A stretch of 24,247 bases of DNA from Hypsibius dujardini (GCA_001579985.1 LRSR01005941.1:1-24247), one strand, 5' to 3'. Shown: positions 10,401-18,714, counted from the stretch's first letter. Notes: generated by a model from the sequence alone, not told the origin. Translations and numbers: made by a program.

Positions 10401-10845
10401 TTGTCTGGCTATTTGTGCGGCTGTCTGACTATCGGGCGGGCTGTTTGTCTGCCTGTCCGTCTGTCTGATTGTCTGACTATTTGTGCGGATGTCTGTATGT
10501 CTGTATGACTATCGGTCTGACTGTCTAAACATAGGTTTGGCTGTCCTTCTGTCTGGATGTTTTGCTACCGGTCTGTCTGACTGGCTGTCTGACTGACTAC
10601 ATGTCTGACTACATGTCTGACTACATGTCTGACTGGCTGTCTGTGACTGACTACATGTCTGACTACATGTCTGATTGACTGTCTGTGACTGACTACATGT
10701 CTGGCTGTCTGTAAACTTGACTCACTAGGTGATTTTTTGTGCACTGTGCAGCAAGCGTATGAAGCGAGGCCGCTGTTTGGTTCCTGACCACGAGGTGGAG
10801 CATCAGGAGACCTCAACTTCCGTCACGTGGACCAGGAAGAACTGA
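7499..10845 (+). CDS. Single-pass membrane glycoprotein with sequon-rich tandem repeats
   Basis: I reconstruct four exons: 7499-7529, 8242-8298, 8946-10065 and 10752-10845. Phases are 1, 1 and 2, borders are GT-AG, and the product is 433 residues. The first two exons are too short to stand out alone, but joined they give a textbook signal peptide (MKMTKIITAIG then VLACISISFDQVLAA). Then follow a Pro/Ser/Ala-rich segment (about 30-105) and about seven degenerate repeats of 29-32 residues (about 110-330) built around DKVNGSA, SENATTVKLHGEAA and NSDGAA. The NGS and NAT triplets are N-glycosylation sequons. A hydrophobic helix (about 377-400, rich in Ala, Gly, Val and Ile) is followed by a basic stop-transfer stretch (YRNKRMKRGR) and a short tail. 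The inferred topology is type I: glycosylated ectodomain outside, about 31 residues inside. I recognise no named family. A mucin-like or cuticle/cell-surface role is inference only. Confidence 0.8.
7714..7850. mobile_element. Small inverted repeat (foldback) in intron 1 of the membrane-protein gene
   Basis: The left arm (7714-7750, starting GTGCTGCTTTTTAGACCCAC) pairs with the right arm (7814-7850, ending in its near complement, with GATCTAAAACGCAGCAC). Both arms include the inner GACTGCA/TGCAGTC pair. A second copy of the left arm (7757-7790) sits between them. It resembles a short non-autonomous foldback element with one duplicated arm. No target-site duplication is obvious. Confidence 0.75.
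8681..8790 (-). repeat. Dispersed repeat, copy 1 (in intron 2 of the membrane-protein gene)
   Basis: This segment is closely similar, in inverse orientation, to 19764-19865. Shared stretches include GCCGGCCGTTGCTAGTTTGG and AGTTTGAGRCAGTAAAGTAG, followed by a weaker match around CGTTCGNATCTCRGGACTTTCA. It contains no coding sense beyond an incidental open frame. It is an interspersed repeat of unknown class. Confidence 0.75.
9185..9830 (+). repeat. Coding tandem repeats (87-105 bp) in exon 3 of the membrane-protein gene
   Basis: About seven head-to-tail units encode the NGSA / SEN(A)TTVKLHGEAA / NSDGAA pattern. The first two units are almost identical. Later ones vary by point changes and by small in-frame insertions (for example AAASKVNGEA). 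In two units the NAT sequon becomes DAP, and some lack the NGS. Because the repeat lacks stops in most frames, long false open frames exist on both strands here. Confidence 0.92.
10193..10713. repeat. TGTC/TGACTACATG low-complexity tract in intron 3
   Basis: About 500 bases of interrupted TGTCTGTC units that grade into a higher-order unit, TGTCTGACTACATG, repeated seven or so times (about 10590-10710). It fills most of the last intron of the membrane-protein gene and ends about 40 bases before the acceptor at 10751. Confidence 0.9.
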
Positions 10846-11391
10846 ACGTGTGCCTTTTTCACGAGAAGCCGGTGAGATTTTCCCGTTGGCTCATCGGTAG
10901 ATTATAATGAGATGTACTAGAGTAATTTAATGAAAGCTCTCAAGTTATTTCCCTGCTGAAAAGGCATTCCGTTGTTGTTTTTTGGTGCGAGATTTATCGC
11001 CTTTAATCTTGAATTGTTGATGTATCTTCCTTCCGTCCCCTTGCCTGGATCTCGGTTGCTGGTTGTTTTTGTTTTCGGCGGTTGCTTTGGCGGAAGCACG
11101 CTCATTCTTTCTCTTCTCTACTTATAATCGCTCGAATAATATTAATATTTGCGATTTTTTGCGGTTGTTTTGCTGGTATGTTAATTATTAGTGAAGACGC
11201 TTGTTCTCCTTTCCCTCACTCCGCGAATCATTCGGTAGGATTCGTAGGAATCACAACTGCACACACAGACAGCAACTCAACTGTGCCTGATGAAATAACG
11301 ACTCCACACGAACCGGAATGGCGAGAGGAACAATTAAGCCCACAGAGGGAGGATAGCCTTTTCGGCAACTTTTCTAAAAACGACTTCGGAC
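10846..11391. other. Tail-to-tail intergenic region
   Basis: These 546 bases separate the stop codon of the plus-strand membrane-protein gene from the stop codon of the minus-strand CISD2-like gene, so they should hold both 3' untranslated regions. I see no AATAAA on either strand. ATTAAA variants on the minus strand (TTTAAT on plus near 10926 and 11001) could serve CISD2. There is nothing else of note. Confidence 0.5.
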
Positions 11392-12613
11392 TCAGAGCGC
11401 TCGACGTCTGACATTAATTGCTCCGACATTATCGCCCGTTTCCTTGTTGTGCTGTTTGTGGGAACCATCACAGAAAGGCATCTAAAAACAACAGGAAGCG
11501 GCAAAATTAACGATCTGCCTGCCACCATCCTGCCTGCCTGCCTGTCTGTCTGTCTGTCTGTCTGTCTGCGTGTCCGTCTGTCTGTCTGCGTGTCCGTCTG
11601 TGTGTCTGCCTGTGCGTCTGCCTGCCTCTCTGTTTTTGTGTGCCGGTTGTCTGTCTGTGTCTGTCTGTCTGTCTGTCTGTCTGCCTGCTTGTGTGTCTGC
11701 GTGTCCGTCTGTCTGTTTGTCTGCGTGTGTACTGTGTACCTTAGCAGACTTCCAGCATCGGCAGAGCGAGACCTTCGTGCCGATATCTTCAATGTCGATG
11801 TTGTCGGTTATCTTTTTGCGGTCCTTCTCGTAGTCGTGATTGCATTGGAACCGCCGGTGACATCGACCGAGTGGCAACTTCCACACTATCTTGGGCGGTA
11901 AAATGGTGTACAGGCCCTGCAGTCCCACGTAGCCGGCAAAGCCAACCGCTCCGCTGAAAGCAATTAAGCGCAGCCAATCCGAATCTGAAACGAAAAACAT
12001 GCCAGAAAAACCCTTAAAAAACCGAACGATAAACCGGATAATCTTACACTTGATCAACCAACCAATCGCTCGTTAACTACAGAATAATCCTAGTCTAACA
12101 GCCAAGCGTCCGCTTGATTGATGAATCGGAGGAATTTCATAAAAGAACGTGCCAATCAATCACCCAATCAATCAATCAATGACTCACGATAATCAAGCGA
12201 ACGCGCCAATCAATCAACCAATCAATCAATCCACCATTCTCTCACACGATAATCAAGCGAACGCGCCAATCAATCAACCAATCAATCAATCCACCATTTT
12301 TTAACACGATAATCAAGCGACCGCGCCAATCAATCAACCAATCAATCAATCCACCATTTTTTAACACGATAATCAAGCGACCGCGCCAATCAATCAATCG
12401 ATCCACCATTGACTCACAATAATCCAGTGAATTTTGTTGTAAAGATAACAAGCGCAGCCAAGTATCTTCGCAGCGATTTTCCACGCACTTTTAAACGGCA
12501 GAAATAAGGCACTCACATTTCAGATCAAGGAATCCCGTTAGGGTCTTGGGAAGAGGGACATTTTTGAGGTAAGACGGCACGGTGTTGGTGATCAGCTGAT
12601 TCAGAAACTCCAT
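11392..12613 (-). CDS. CISD2: CDGSH iron-sulfur domain protein, CISD2 (NAF-1/Miner1) type
   Basis: Three minus-strand exons: 12517-12613, 11740-11984 and 11392-11481. Introns have GT-AG borders (phases 1 and 0), giving 143 residues against about 135 in vertebrates. The N-terminal exon has the family pattern [16 protein letters not shown]. Then comes YSDWLRL and a membrane helix (about 39-62). The cytosolic domain contains NIDIEDI and the 2Fe-2S motif, CRCWKS at 107-112 and PFCDGSH at 116-122. The three Cys (107, 109, 118) and the His (122) that bind the cluster are all present and are split across the last intron. CISD2 proteins are anchored in the ER or outer mitochondrial membrane and act in iron-sulfur, calcium and autophagy control. 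The linker between helix and domain ([12 protein letters not shown]) and the C-terminus ([10 protein letters not shown]) differ from the vertebrate forms. Intron 2 is mostly TGTC repeat. Confidence 0.95.
11518..11731. repeat. TGTC tract filling CISD2 intron 2
   Basis: Interrupted TGTC/TGCC/TGCG units run almost from the donor (at 11739) to within about 40 bases of the acceptor, making up most of a 258-nt intron. It is GACA on the sense strand of CISD2. Long false open frames of Cys-Leu-Ser-Val or Thr-Asp-Arg-Gln arise from it. Confidence 0.9.
12140..12415. repeat. 60-bp minisatellite in CISD2 intron 1
   Basis: An exact 60-base period is seen at 12181, 12241, 12301 and 12361, with a partial copy before it and a shortened last copy. 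Each unit contains CGATAATCAAGCGAMCGCGC followed by CAATCAATCAACCAATCAAT and a CCACCATT end. The copies differ by only a few bases. Its stop-free minus-strand frame is repetitive ([15 protein letters not shown]) and is not a gene. Confidence 0.95.
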
Positions 12614-13361
12614 ATTTCCCGACAAGAACGGCGAATTTTATAAAAGTTAATTCCAGAAATAAATTGCGATTACAAAAGCAATACTGAAACCGGAAGAATG
12701 TGTGGAATCAAATGCAACCCGAAGATTTATGGGAATTCCAGACATTTTTACGTAAGGGTCCAAGAGGCGTGGCCAGGACTCAAACCCCGCCTCTTTGCCC
12801 ATCCGTCAGGGGTCCGAAAAGAATGTTGCCTTTCCAAAGATTTATTATTATCAAAACCGTCCTCCTGGTTTCATATCTACAAGACCCGAGTAAAAGGACT
12901 AAAAATCAAAGCAACACCACAACAAAGTCCCTGTAAAAAAGGGAAGGACCATCGTGACATCGCTAGGGGGCAATTTCAAAAAGCTTCCACATTCTCTTCG
13001 TATCATACAAATGTGTTCCAACAATCACTACAATCCAGCACGGCAACAATATTTAAAACTTAGAAAAAAAAGACTGACACTTAGAATTAAGGACAAGAAT
13101 GAGTACACTGAAGGGTCCGGGGCATGGGCAAAAGGGGCGGAACAGGGGGTGGTCAGGTGAATTGACTGAAAACCACCCCTGCCACGCCCCTTTTGTCCAT
13201 TCCCCGGACCCTCCACTAGGGGGAGGAGTCCGAGGTATGGGCAAAAGGGGGCGGAGCAGGGGGTAGTCAGGTGGGTGGATCAATTGAAAACCCACCCCTG
13301 CTCCGCCCCTTTTGCCCATTCCTCGGACCCTCCACGGGGAGGGGGTTTCAGTCGAGGTAGG
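12614..13361. other. Intergenic region between CISD2 and the 739-residue gene
   Basis: Both neighbours are on the minus strand, so this 748-base stretch contains the CISD2 promoter (right after 12613) and the 3' untranslated region of the upstream gene. It is dominated by the paired foldback elements at 13112-13333. The segment 12758-12824 repeats some of their vocabulary (GGGTCC, CCCGCCTCTTTGCCCAT). TTTATT at about 12841 (AATAAA on minus) could be a polyadenylation signal for the upstream gene, which would place the foldbacks inside its 3' untranslated region. Confidence 0.5.
13112..13333. mobile_element. Two adjacent foldback elements (MITE-like)
   Basis: Unit A (13112-13212) opens with AGGGTCCGGGGCATGGGCAA and closes with its near complement. 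Unit B (about 13225-13333) has arms built from TCCGAGGTATGGGCAAAAGG and the complementary CCCATTCCTCGGACCCTCC. Both share the GGGCAAAAGGGGCGG...CAGGG core with the inner part of the element at 20971-21174. The pair starts about 30 bases downstream of the minus-strand stop at 13362. Confidence 0.88.
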
Positions 13362-14077
13362 CTAGGGGTTTGTCTGTCCACCGGGAAAGATGGCCATCCC
13401 AGCCATGATGTATGGGTATGGCACGTTTCCCAGTTGGTCCAACGCGGCGTGTGGGCTCATTCGCAGGCGGTCGACGTAGTCCCTGAAGCGAATCTGCCGG
13501 ACGTAATACCTGTATGGAAAGGTAAACAGGAAATTCTGAAGTGACTGAAATCTTTAGTTTACTGCATCCTTACTGGGACAGCACGATCTGCTTACCGGTT
13601 AGCGTCCCGTGGATACAGCGGCTCCGGGATCAAATGCATGTAGTCGGCGGAAGCGTATTGGGCGGGTTCGTACGTCATCATGGACGCGAGCTTGGCGATA
13701 GGGTAGGGAATCTGCACGGGACCAGCAGGGGGAACGGCATTGCAAAAGTCTCGGAAAGACGACGTCTTCGATGCTTGCTGGTCAACTGCCGGCAAGGGAC
13801 GGAGAGCCGACTGCTGCAGGACGTTCCCCTCTGAAATTGCAAACGGGAACAAGTAAAATCCACTCTATTGTAACTTGTAGTTTCACGTCTCACTTGTCAG
13901 AGCTCCCTGGACCCGCGCGGTCCAATCCGCGGCGATTTTTCCGATATGGGGTTGAGGTGATTGAGGTAAACTGCGAGCTAGACGGATAAGAGTAAAAAAT
14001 TTTGATTAAATAAAGACAATACAGTACATGTCTACTCAAAGGAACAGGCGAGGGAGGCTTTGAAGGATGAAGGTATG

Positions 14078-14109
<32 letters not shown>

Positions 14110-17100
14110 GGCTGATAGACAGACAGACAGACAGACAGGCTGATAGACAGACAGACAGACAGACAGGCTGATAGACAGACAGACATATAGGCTGATAGAC
14201 AGACAGACATATAGGCTGATAGACAGGCAAGGAGACAATCAGGCAGGCAAACAACCAAACAGACAGACAGGGTGATAGGTAGATAGACATGGACATAGAT
14301 ATACACGTACGGATATACAGATAAGATAGAGAGACATGCAAATAGGAGGATGAGAAAGCGCAATAGAGAAGTCTTACTCGAGGAAGCCAATACACTATCT
14401 CCACTGAAGCCAGAGGACCCACTGCTGCTGCTGGAATCCTGTCGAGTATATCGGCCCTTTTTCGCGCTAAACAAGTCCGCTAAGCCGGAATTCTCCCTTT
14501 TGGAACCTGGAGTCGTTTGCAACTGGCCAGCCTGTCGAAGATTGCTTGCCGCGAGAGAAGAGGAGCTGACATCCTCACTCGCCTCCGGAGACTCGTCAGC
14601 AGCACCGTGAAGGATGAACGTGGCATTACTGGAATCGGCCTTTGCAGTTTCAATTCCCAAGGCAGAGAACAGGGTCCCCGACTCAGTAATGGAGCTCTCC
14701 GTCTGGAATTTGGATTGCGTCACATCATCTTGGTACGTGGAATCCGGTTGAGTTTCCGGCGCCTGTTCCTCTTCATTCAAGGACGTGCTTTCAGAAATTT
14801 CAACCACGGTGTCCAAAATCTGGTCCGTAATCCGAATGCTGGCGAAACCCGACGGCAACGTTTCCGGTATCTTGTCCTCCTCACTCGAGGGCGCGGCTGT
14901 GTGAGTTTCCGCCACTGAACCCGTGAGCTGGTCCACCATCCGATTGCTGTCGAATTCCTCTTGGGGTGTTGAATGCGGTGTGGACGGGGAGAAGACGCCA
15001 TGGCTGGTTATGAGCGGGTCCAGGGGACCACTGGCGGCGGCTATCTCTAGGTTAAGCATTGCAGACACCTGACTCGCTGCAAAAAAGGAACAAGTACATC
15101 GGATGCCTTTTCGTTCGTTCGTTCGTTCGTTCGTTAGCAAGCTTGCCTGTCTGTCTGTCTGTCTGTCTGTCTGACTGACTGGTTGACTGATTTCTTCTTC
15201 AACTAATGTACCATTCAAGTCGCGGAGGCCTGGCGCAGTCCGGTTCAAGCAGGCCTGATGGTGATTAGGCGTGGAAGTGGCAGAGTGTCCACTCGGGCGG
15301 AAGCTCTCATTGGCCGTGCGCTCAAAGACATTGTCAGACATTTCGCCGTCGTCCGCTGCCGGAAACCCGTTGATTCCGGTGAAGGTCTCTGGAGAGCATA
15401 GAAACACGTTTTAAGAAAACTAGAGCTGTCACACATAAGCAAACCTATGGGCAGACAGATGGGAAGAAAGGGGGCAAGACGGAAAGACAAGTACACGGAA
15501 GATGGACAGATAGAGGGACAGGTAGTCAAGACAATTAGACAGACAGACAGGCAGGCAGGCAGACAGACAGACAACAAGTACAGACAGACAAGTAAACAGA
15601 CAGATAGGCAGGCAGACAGACAGACAAGTAAACAAGTAGACAAACAGAGAAGGCAAGGCAGACAAGAAAGAAAGACAGAGACAATTAGACAGACAGACCA
15701 GGAGGTCTGCAACTTAAAAAGTTGAAATAGACGCGGAAACCCAAAAGTTGAAATAGACGCGGAAACCCAAAAGTTGAAATAGACGCGGAAACCCAACAGC
15801 CAAAACGAAAACACGAAATGAACCTACGATCTTGGTCATTCAGTAAGGTCTGCTCCGATTGAATGGGACGCGAATGGTCAATCAGCACCCCTTCGTAACC
15901 TCGAGTCTGAAGAAAGGCGCCATCCTCTGCTTGGGCATTCTCAAAGACGGTCCCGTTGGATGAGGATACACTCGAGTCCAACGGAGAATGGGTAGCGCCA
16001 GCGTCTTTCAACACCAGCTGCTTCTCCGGCGTAAACCATTCCGCAAAGTCAGCACCAAACACCCGGGCGAGCTCTCCCAGCGCCAGTTTCAGCACGAGGT
16101 CGCGCGGCAGCGAGATCGGTCCGGTGAAGGTGCGCGTCAGCATGCCTGGAGGACTCCTCTGATTTTGCTGCTGCTGTCCAGGCGGAAAAATAGGCGCGAC
16201 TCTGGGACGTGGTGGAACGGTGGGGGGCCCAGGCGACCTGGAAAGCAAGAAGCGCCACAAATTAGCTGATTGGTGGAAATAGACAGTCACGCCTCTCGCA
16301 CCACTGTAATCGGCTCAGTCAAATACAGCAAGATAAGCTGATTGGTGGAAATGGACAGTCACGCCTCTCGCATCACTCTAATCGGCGCACTAAATACAGC
16401 ATATCATGTGATTGGTGGAAAGGCAAAGCCACACCTCTCAAATCCATCTCACAAAAAAGGCTTACCACAGGGCTCCGTGCGCCAAAGGCCAGCCGTTTGA
16501 CGGGCACGTGATCGGCTGTACTTTAACGGGACGGACGATGGGGCTCTTCATATTGCCGGCGCTGCTGGAAATGGAGGAAGAGGCAATGGCCTTGGAATTT
16601 TCTCTCTGCGCCGTCAGCTCCGCCACCATGGTCCACAGATGGTGAAGGAGATAATTCAGGGCCGGATCGGTTGGAGCGGGACGCGGCGCCTGCTGCAGCG
16701 GATGCAGAAAAGGAGATCCTGCAAGAATAATAAAGCGCGTCATTTGATTGGCCAAGACCGAACGCCCCACCCTCTAGCATGTCTGGGATTAGTCCGTTCA
16801 AAACAAGCCCATTTCTGATTGGCCAAATTTTCTAAACCACATTCCTCACTAAATTCAAACATGAGACACGTTCTCTTTAAAGCAGGTCCTCACGGATTTT
16901 TTTGGCACAAAGAGTTACTTTTTTCCAAAAAGTTAATTAAAATGAGGATAATTGGCCGTTCCACGTAAAGAGTGTTTAAAAGCGACGTGTTATTTCTTAT
17001 TATCTGATTGGTTGAAAACCCAACGCCCCGCCCTTACTGCCGCTGGGATTGGTTTGTTCGAAAAACAAGTCGATTGCTGATTGGCCTGGCTCTCCAAACC

Positions 17101-17354
17101 ACGCCTCTCCAAGAAAATTTCTCAAAATTAAATTTCTCACCATTGACGCCACCTGGCGGGATGATGTTGGAAGGACTCCGGGAATATTTTTCGATTTCCG
17201 CTGCTTCGAAGGTGAAAGCACTAGCTTCCGTGGCAGCGACGACGGCGACAGATTGCGGCTGCGGCACCGGGCTGAGGAGGGAGACGCTGGCGATGGGGGC
17301 CGGTGGGATGACGTGCATCTTCAACCGATTGGCAGTGAAGAATTCCCTCGCCAT
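13362..17354 (-). CDS. Unrecognised 739-residue Pro/Ser-rich protein
   Basis: Eight minus-strand exons: 17141-17354, 16466-16718, 15828-16237, 15212-15388, 15076 down to 14378, 13894-13977, 13596-13830 and 13362-13509. All junctions are GT-AG and all phases join, giving 739 residues. The start is an ATG in good context (AAAATGG). I see no signal peptide or membrane helix. The N-terminal third is Pro/Ala/Ser-rich with PPRPRV and a QQQQ run. A compact, probably folded stretch follows at about 186-230 (LPRDLVLKLALGELARVFG, FAEWFTPEKQLVLK). The middle is acidic, Ser/Thr/Glu-rich and likely disordered. The last 140 residues look structured: HIGKIAADWTARVQGAL, FRDFCNAV, IPYPIAKLASMMTYEP, YYVRQIRFRDYVDRLRMSP and PYPYIMAGMAIFPGG. 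The composition suggests a cytoplasmic or nuclear scaffold or RNA-related protein, but I cannot name a family. Exon 1 could also be preceded by a 5' exon. Confidence 0.75.
14075..14290. repeat. GACA tract in intron 5 of the 739-residue gene
   Basis: Runs of GACA alternate with AGGCTGATAGAC, giving a higher-order unit of roughly 30-40 bases repeated about five times. It lies inside the 400-nt intron 13978-14377. Confidence 0.9.
15077..15211 (-). other. Stop-free 135-nt intron 4 of the 739-residue gene
   Basis: The intron is a multiple of three and has no stop in the gene's frame. Retention would insert 45 residues, including a Gln-Thr-Asp-Arg run from GACA repeats and a TNERTNER run from a CGTT repeat. 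The donor (GTACAT) is weak while the acceptor (TTTTTTGCAG) is strong. Splicing is favoured because the exon joins in phase (Asn-Ala) and the intron content is pure repeat, but retention cannot be excluded by eye. Confidence 0.55.
15537..15700. repeat. GACA tract in intron 3 of the 739-residue gene
   Basis: Interrupted GACA, GGCA and AAGTAAACA units over about 160 bases in the 439-nt intron 15389-15827. It directly precedes a separate 26-bp tandem repeat. Confidence 0.88.
15719..15796. repeat. 26-bp tandem repeat, three exact copies
   Basis: Copies at 15719, 15745 and 15771 are identical (AAGTTGAAATAGACGCGGAA then ACCCAA). Perfect identity points to very recent expansion. It sits 32 bases downstream of a splice donor (minus strand, 15827) in intron 3 of the 739-residue gene. 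Confidence 0.97.
16266..16445. repeat. ~71-bp tandem repeat in intron 2 of the 739-residue gene
   Basis: Three copies start at 16266, 16338 and 16409 with STGATTGGTGGAAA, followed by a CACGCCTCTC-like block and TAATCGGC. The third copy is diverged. Related motifs (CTGATTGG, CACGCCTCT) appear in the two diverged ~104-base blocks of intron 1 (16742-16845 and 17003-17107). The whole group may derive from one element family. Confidence 0.88.
16742..17107. repeat. Two diverged ~104-bp direct repeats in intron 1 of the 739-residue gene
   Basis: Block 1 (16742-16845) and block 2 (17003-17107) share TGATTGG, AACGCCCC, CTGGGATTRGT, GTTCRAAA and a second CTGATTGGCC, in the same order. The 157 bases between them look unique and AT-rich. 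Each block carries two ATTGG boxes. Confidence 0.75.
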
Positions 17355-17371
17355 TTTCTTGCTCGCTCCTG

Positions 17372-17444
17372 GTGATGAAAAAAATCGGGATGGAAAAAAT
17401 CGTGATGGAAAAAAATCGTGATGGAAAAAATTGTGATGGAAAAT
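17372..17444. repeat. ~17-bp tandem repeat in the 5' region of the 739-residue gene
   Basis: Four to five copies of a GATGGAAAAAATC(G/T)T-like unit begin about 20 bases upstream of the minus-strand ATG. If transcription starts further upstream, the leader would carry a pyrimidine-rich TTTTTTCCATCAC repeat. The last copy forms part of a possible acceptor (CATCACCAG) before the start codon. Confidence 0.85.
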
Positions 17445-17975
17445 TAATTTGGCCGGACAGATGCGCCGAGATGGCGAGGAAAAATGGAAATGGGGAGAAA
17501 AAGAGATCCAGGAATTTGGTGTGTGAACGAGCCGTCAAAAAAGCCGAGACGAAATGAGCGAGAAGGAAAAATGAAGAAGGAAGTGCCGAGTCATGACGTT
17601 TGATTTCGATTTTTGTGCCTGCAGGCAGGAAAAAAGTCACTGGGCAGTCGGCTCCATGCGTCGGTTCAAATCGGATCGGGTTGACTGACCCGGTAAACGG
17701 TGTTCTCAACCAATCGCCTTTGGCAGTTGCACAATTAAACTTTGGAGTTGCAAAGAATTACAAAAATTATTATCGCTTAATTTTTGGGGTGGAATTTTAT
17801 GGTATAAAAAAGACGCTCTTGTGTCGTGCGTGGCCGGGCTCGATTCGTTTTTAGCGGTTCGCGGACCGCCCAATTACCGAGCTTCTCTGGCCGCGCTTTG
17901 TTCAATTCAATTCAGGCTGCTGCGTCCACGATCCGGTCGTCTAAAGCGATGACTCGTTCCTGTTCACGCACTGAG

Positions 17976-18259
17976 TACCGTATTCCCCCGATCTCAAGGG
18001 ACACTTTTTTGCCCTACCAGTTAATTTGATCCACCCCGGATCTCATCTGTTCATCACCATTTGTTATTGTTTACCTACAATCAATCAATCAACTAATTCC
18101 ATGTGTGCGTCAAGAAATCCCGCATAATCAATCAATCAATCGCTGCCAAGTTGCGCTTAAATTTCAACCAATCACGACACAGTGAATTCGATTGAACAGT
18201 CAACCGATGACTGAAGGGGGTGGGGCTTAACTGTCCCTTGAGATCGGGGGAATACGGTA
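17976..18259. mobile_element. MITE-like element with perfect 28-bp terminal inverted repeats
   Basis: Left end TACCGTATTCCCCCGATCTC (17976, arm to 18003) and right end (18232-18259) are perfect inverted complements over 28 bases. The 228-base interior includes CAATCAATC runs and no open frame of note. If the TA at each tip is the duplicated target, the element proper begins CCGTATTCCCCC. Perfect ends suggest recent insertion. Confidence 0.88.
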
Positions 18260-18476
18260 AGCAAACACTTTTGGCGGGAAAGTTTTATCCATTTACGCGA
18301 CGAGCTCACTTTCGACCGGAAATGGATGATTAAGGAATTAATTCAATGTCTTGGTCTCTTTTCGCTCTGCAGAACATGAATCACGTGTCAGATGGCCTGA
18401 CCGGAAAATGTTTAAAGAATTCGATTACTCAGAAATAATAGGAGACACATTGAGCATCATTCGGTCGCAGAGAAAT

Positions 18477-18649
18477 CAGGCGCCATTCACATATTACGTA
18501 ATCAAAGGAGGGAGGTGGGTGGTCTGGACCCTTGATTACTCACCCGTAAAATAAGCCCCGCCCTCCAGTATAATTTTGATTCTCTGGGTAGATGGGTGGC
18601 TGAGAAAGGCCATTTTTTGGTTACGTAATATGTGCATGGCGCCTTACTG
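18477..18649. mobile_element. Foldback element
   Basis: The left arm (18477-18506) carries GGCGCCATTCACATATTACGTAA. The right arm (18621-18649) is its near complement and ends GGCGCCTTACTG, so read inward it begins CAGTAAGGCGCC. The CAGT start resembles ends of other elements here (19303, 20971). The interior includes GTGGGTGGTCTGGACCC. No clear target duplication is visible. Confidence 0.75.
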
Positions 18650-18714
18650 TGGTCTCACAATTTATAACGGTCGGTTTAGCCACGCCTCCGTTGCACGCGC
18701 GTTTGTCCTGAGTG

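Noticed and set aside
11334-12057. Long Thr-Asp-Arg-Gln frames on the minus strand reading through CISD2 intron 2
   Set aside because: They are repeat translations. The last part of one frame is genuine CISD2 exon 2, but the run after CRCWKSAK is intronic; the true next exon begins at 11481 with MPFCDGSH.
12242-12484. 80-residue minus-strand frame with [15 protein letters not shown] repeats
   Set aside because: It is the 60-bp minisatellite in CISD2 intron 1 read in frame, with a non-ATG start and no homologue known to me.
15146-15710. CRISPR-like repeat arrays from the regularly spaced GACA blocks
   Set aside because: Units are simple tetranucleotides without unique spacers, and the genome is eukaryotic.
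17803-17809. TATAAAA on the plus strand as a promoter
   Set aside because: No plus-strand coding exon follows it before CRYZ, 3 kb away, and it points away from the minus-strand gene. The surrounding DNA is AT-rich enough for chance occurrence.
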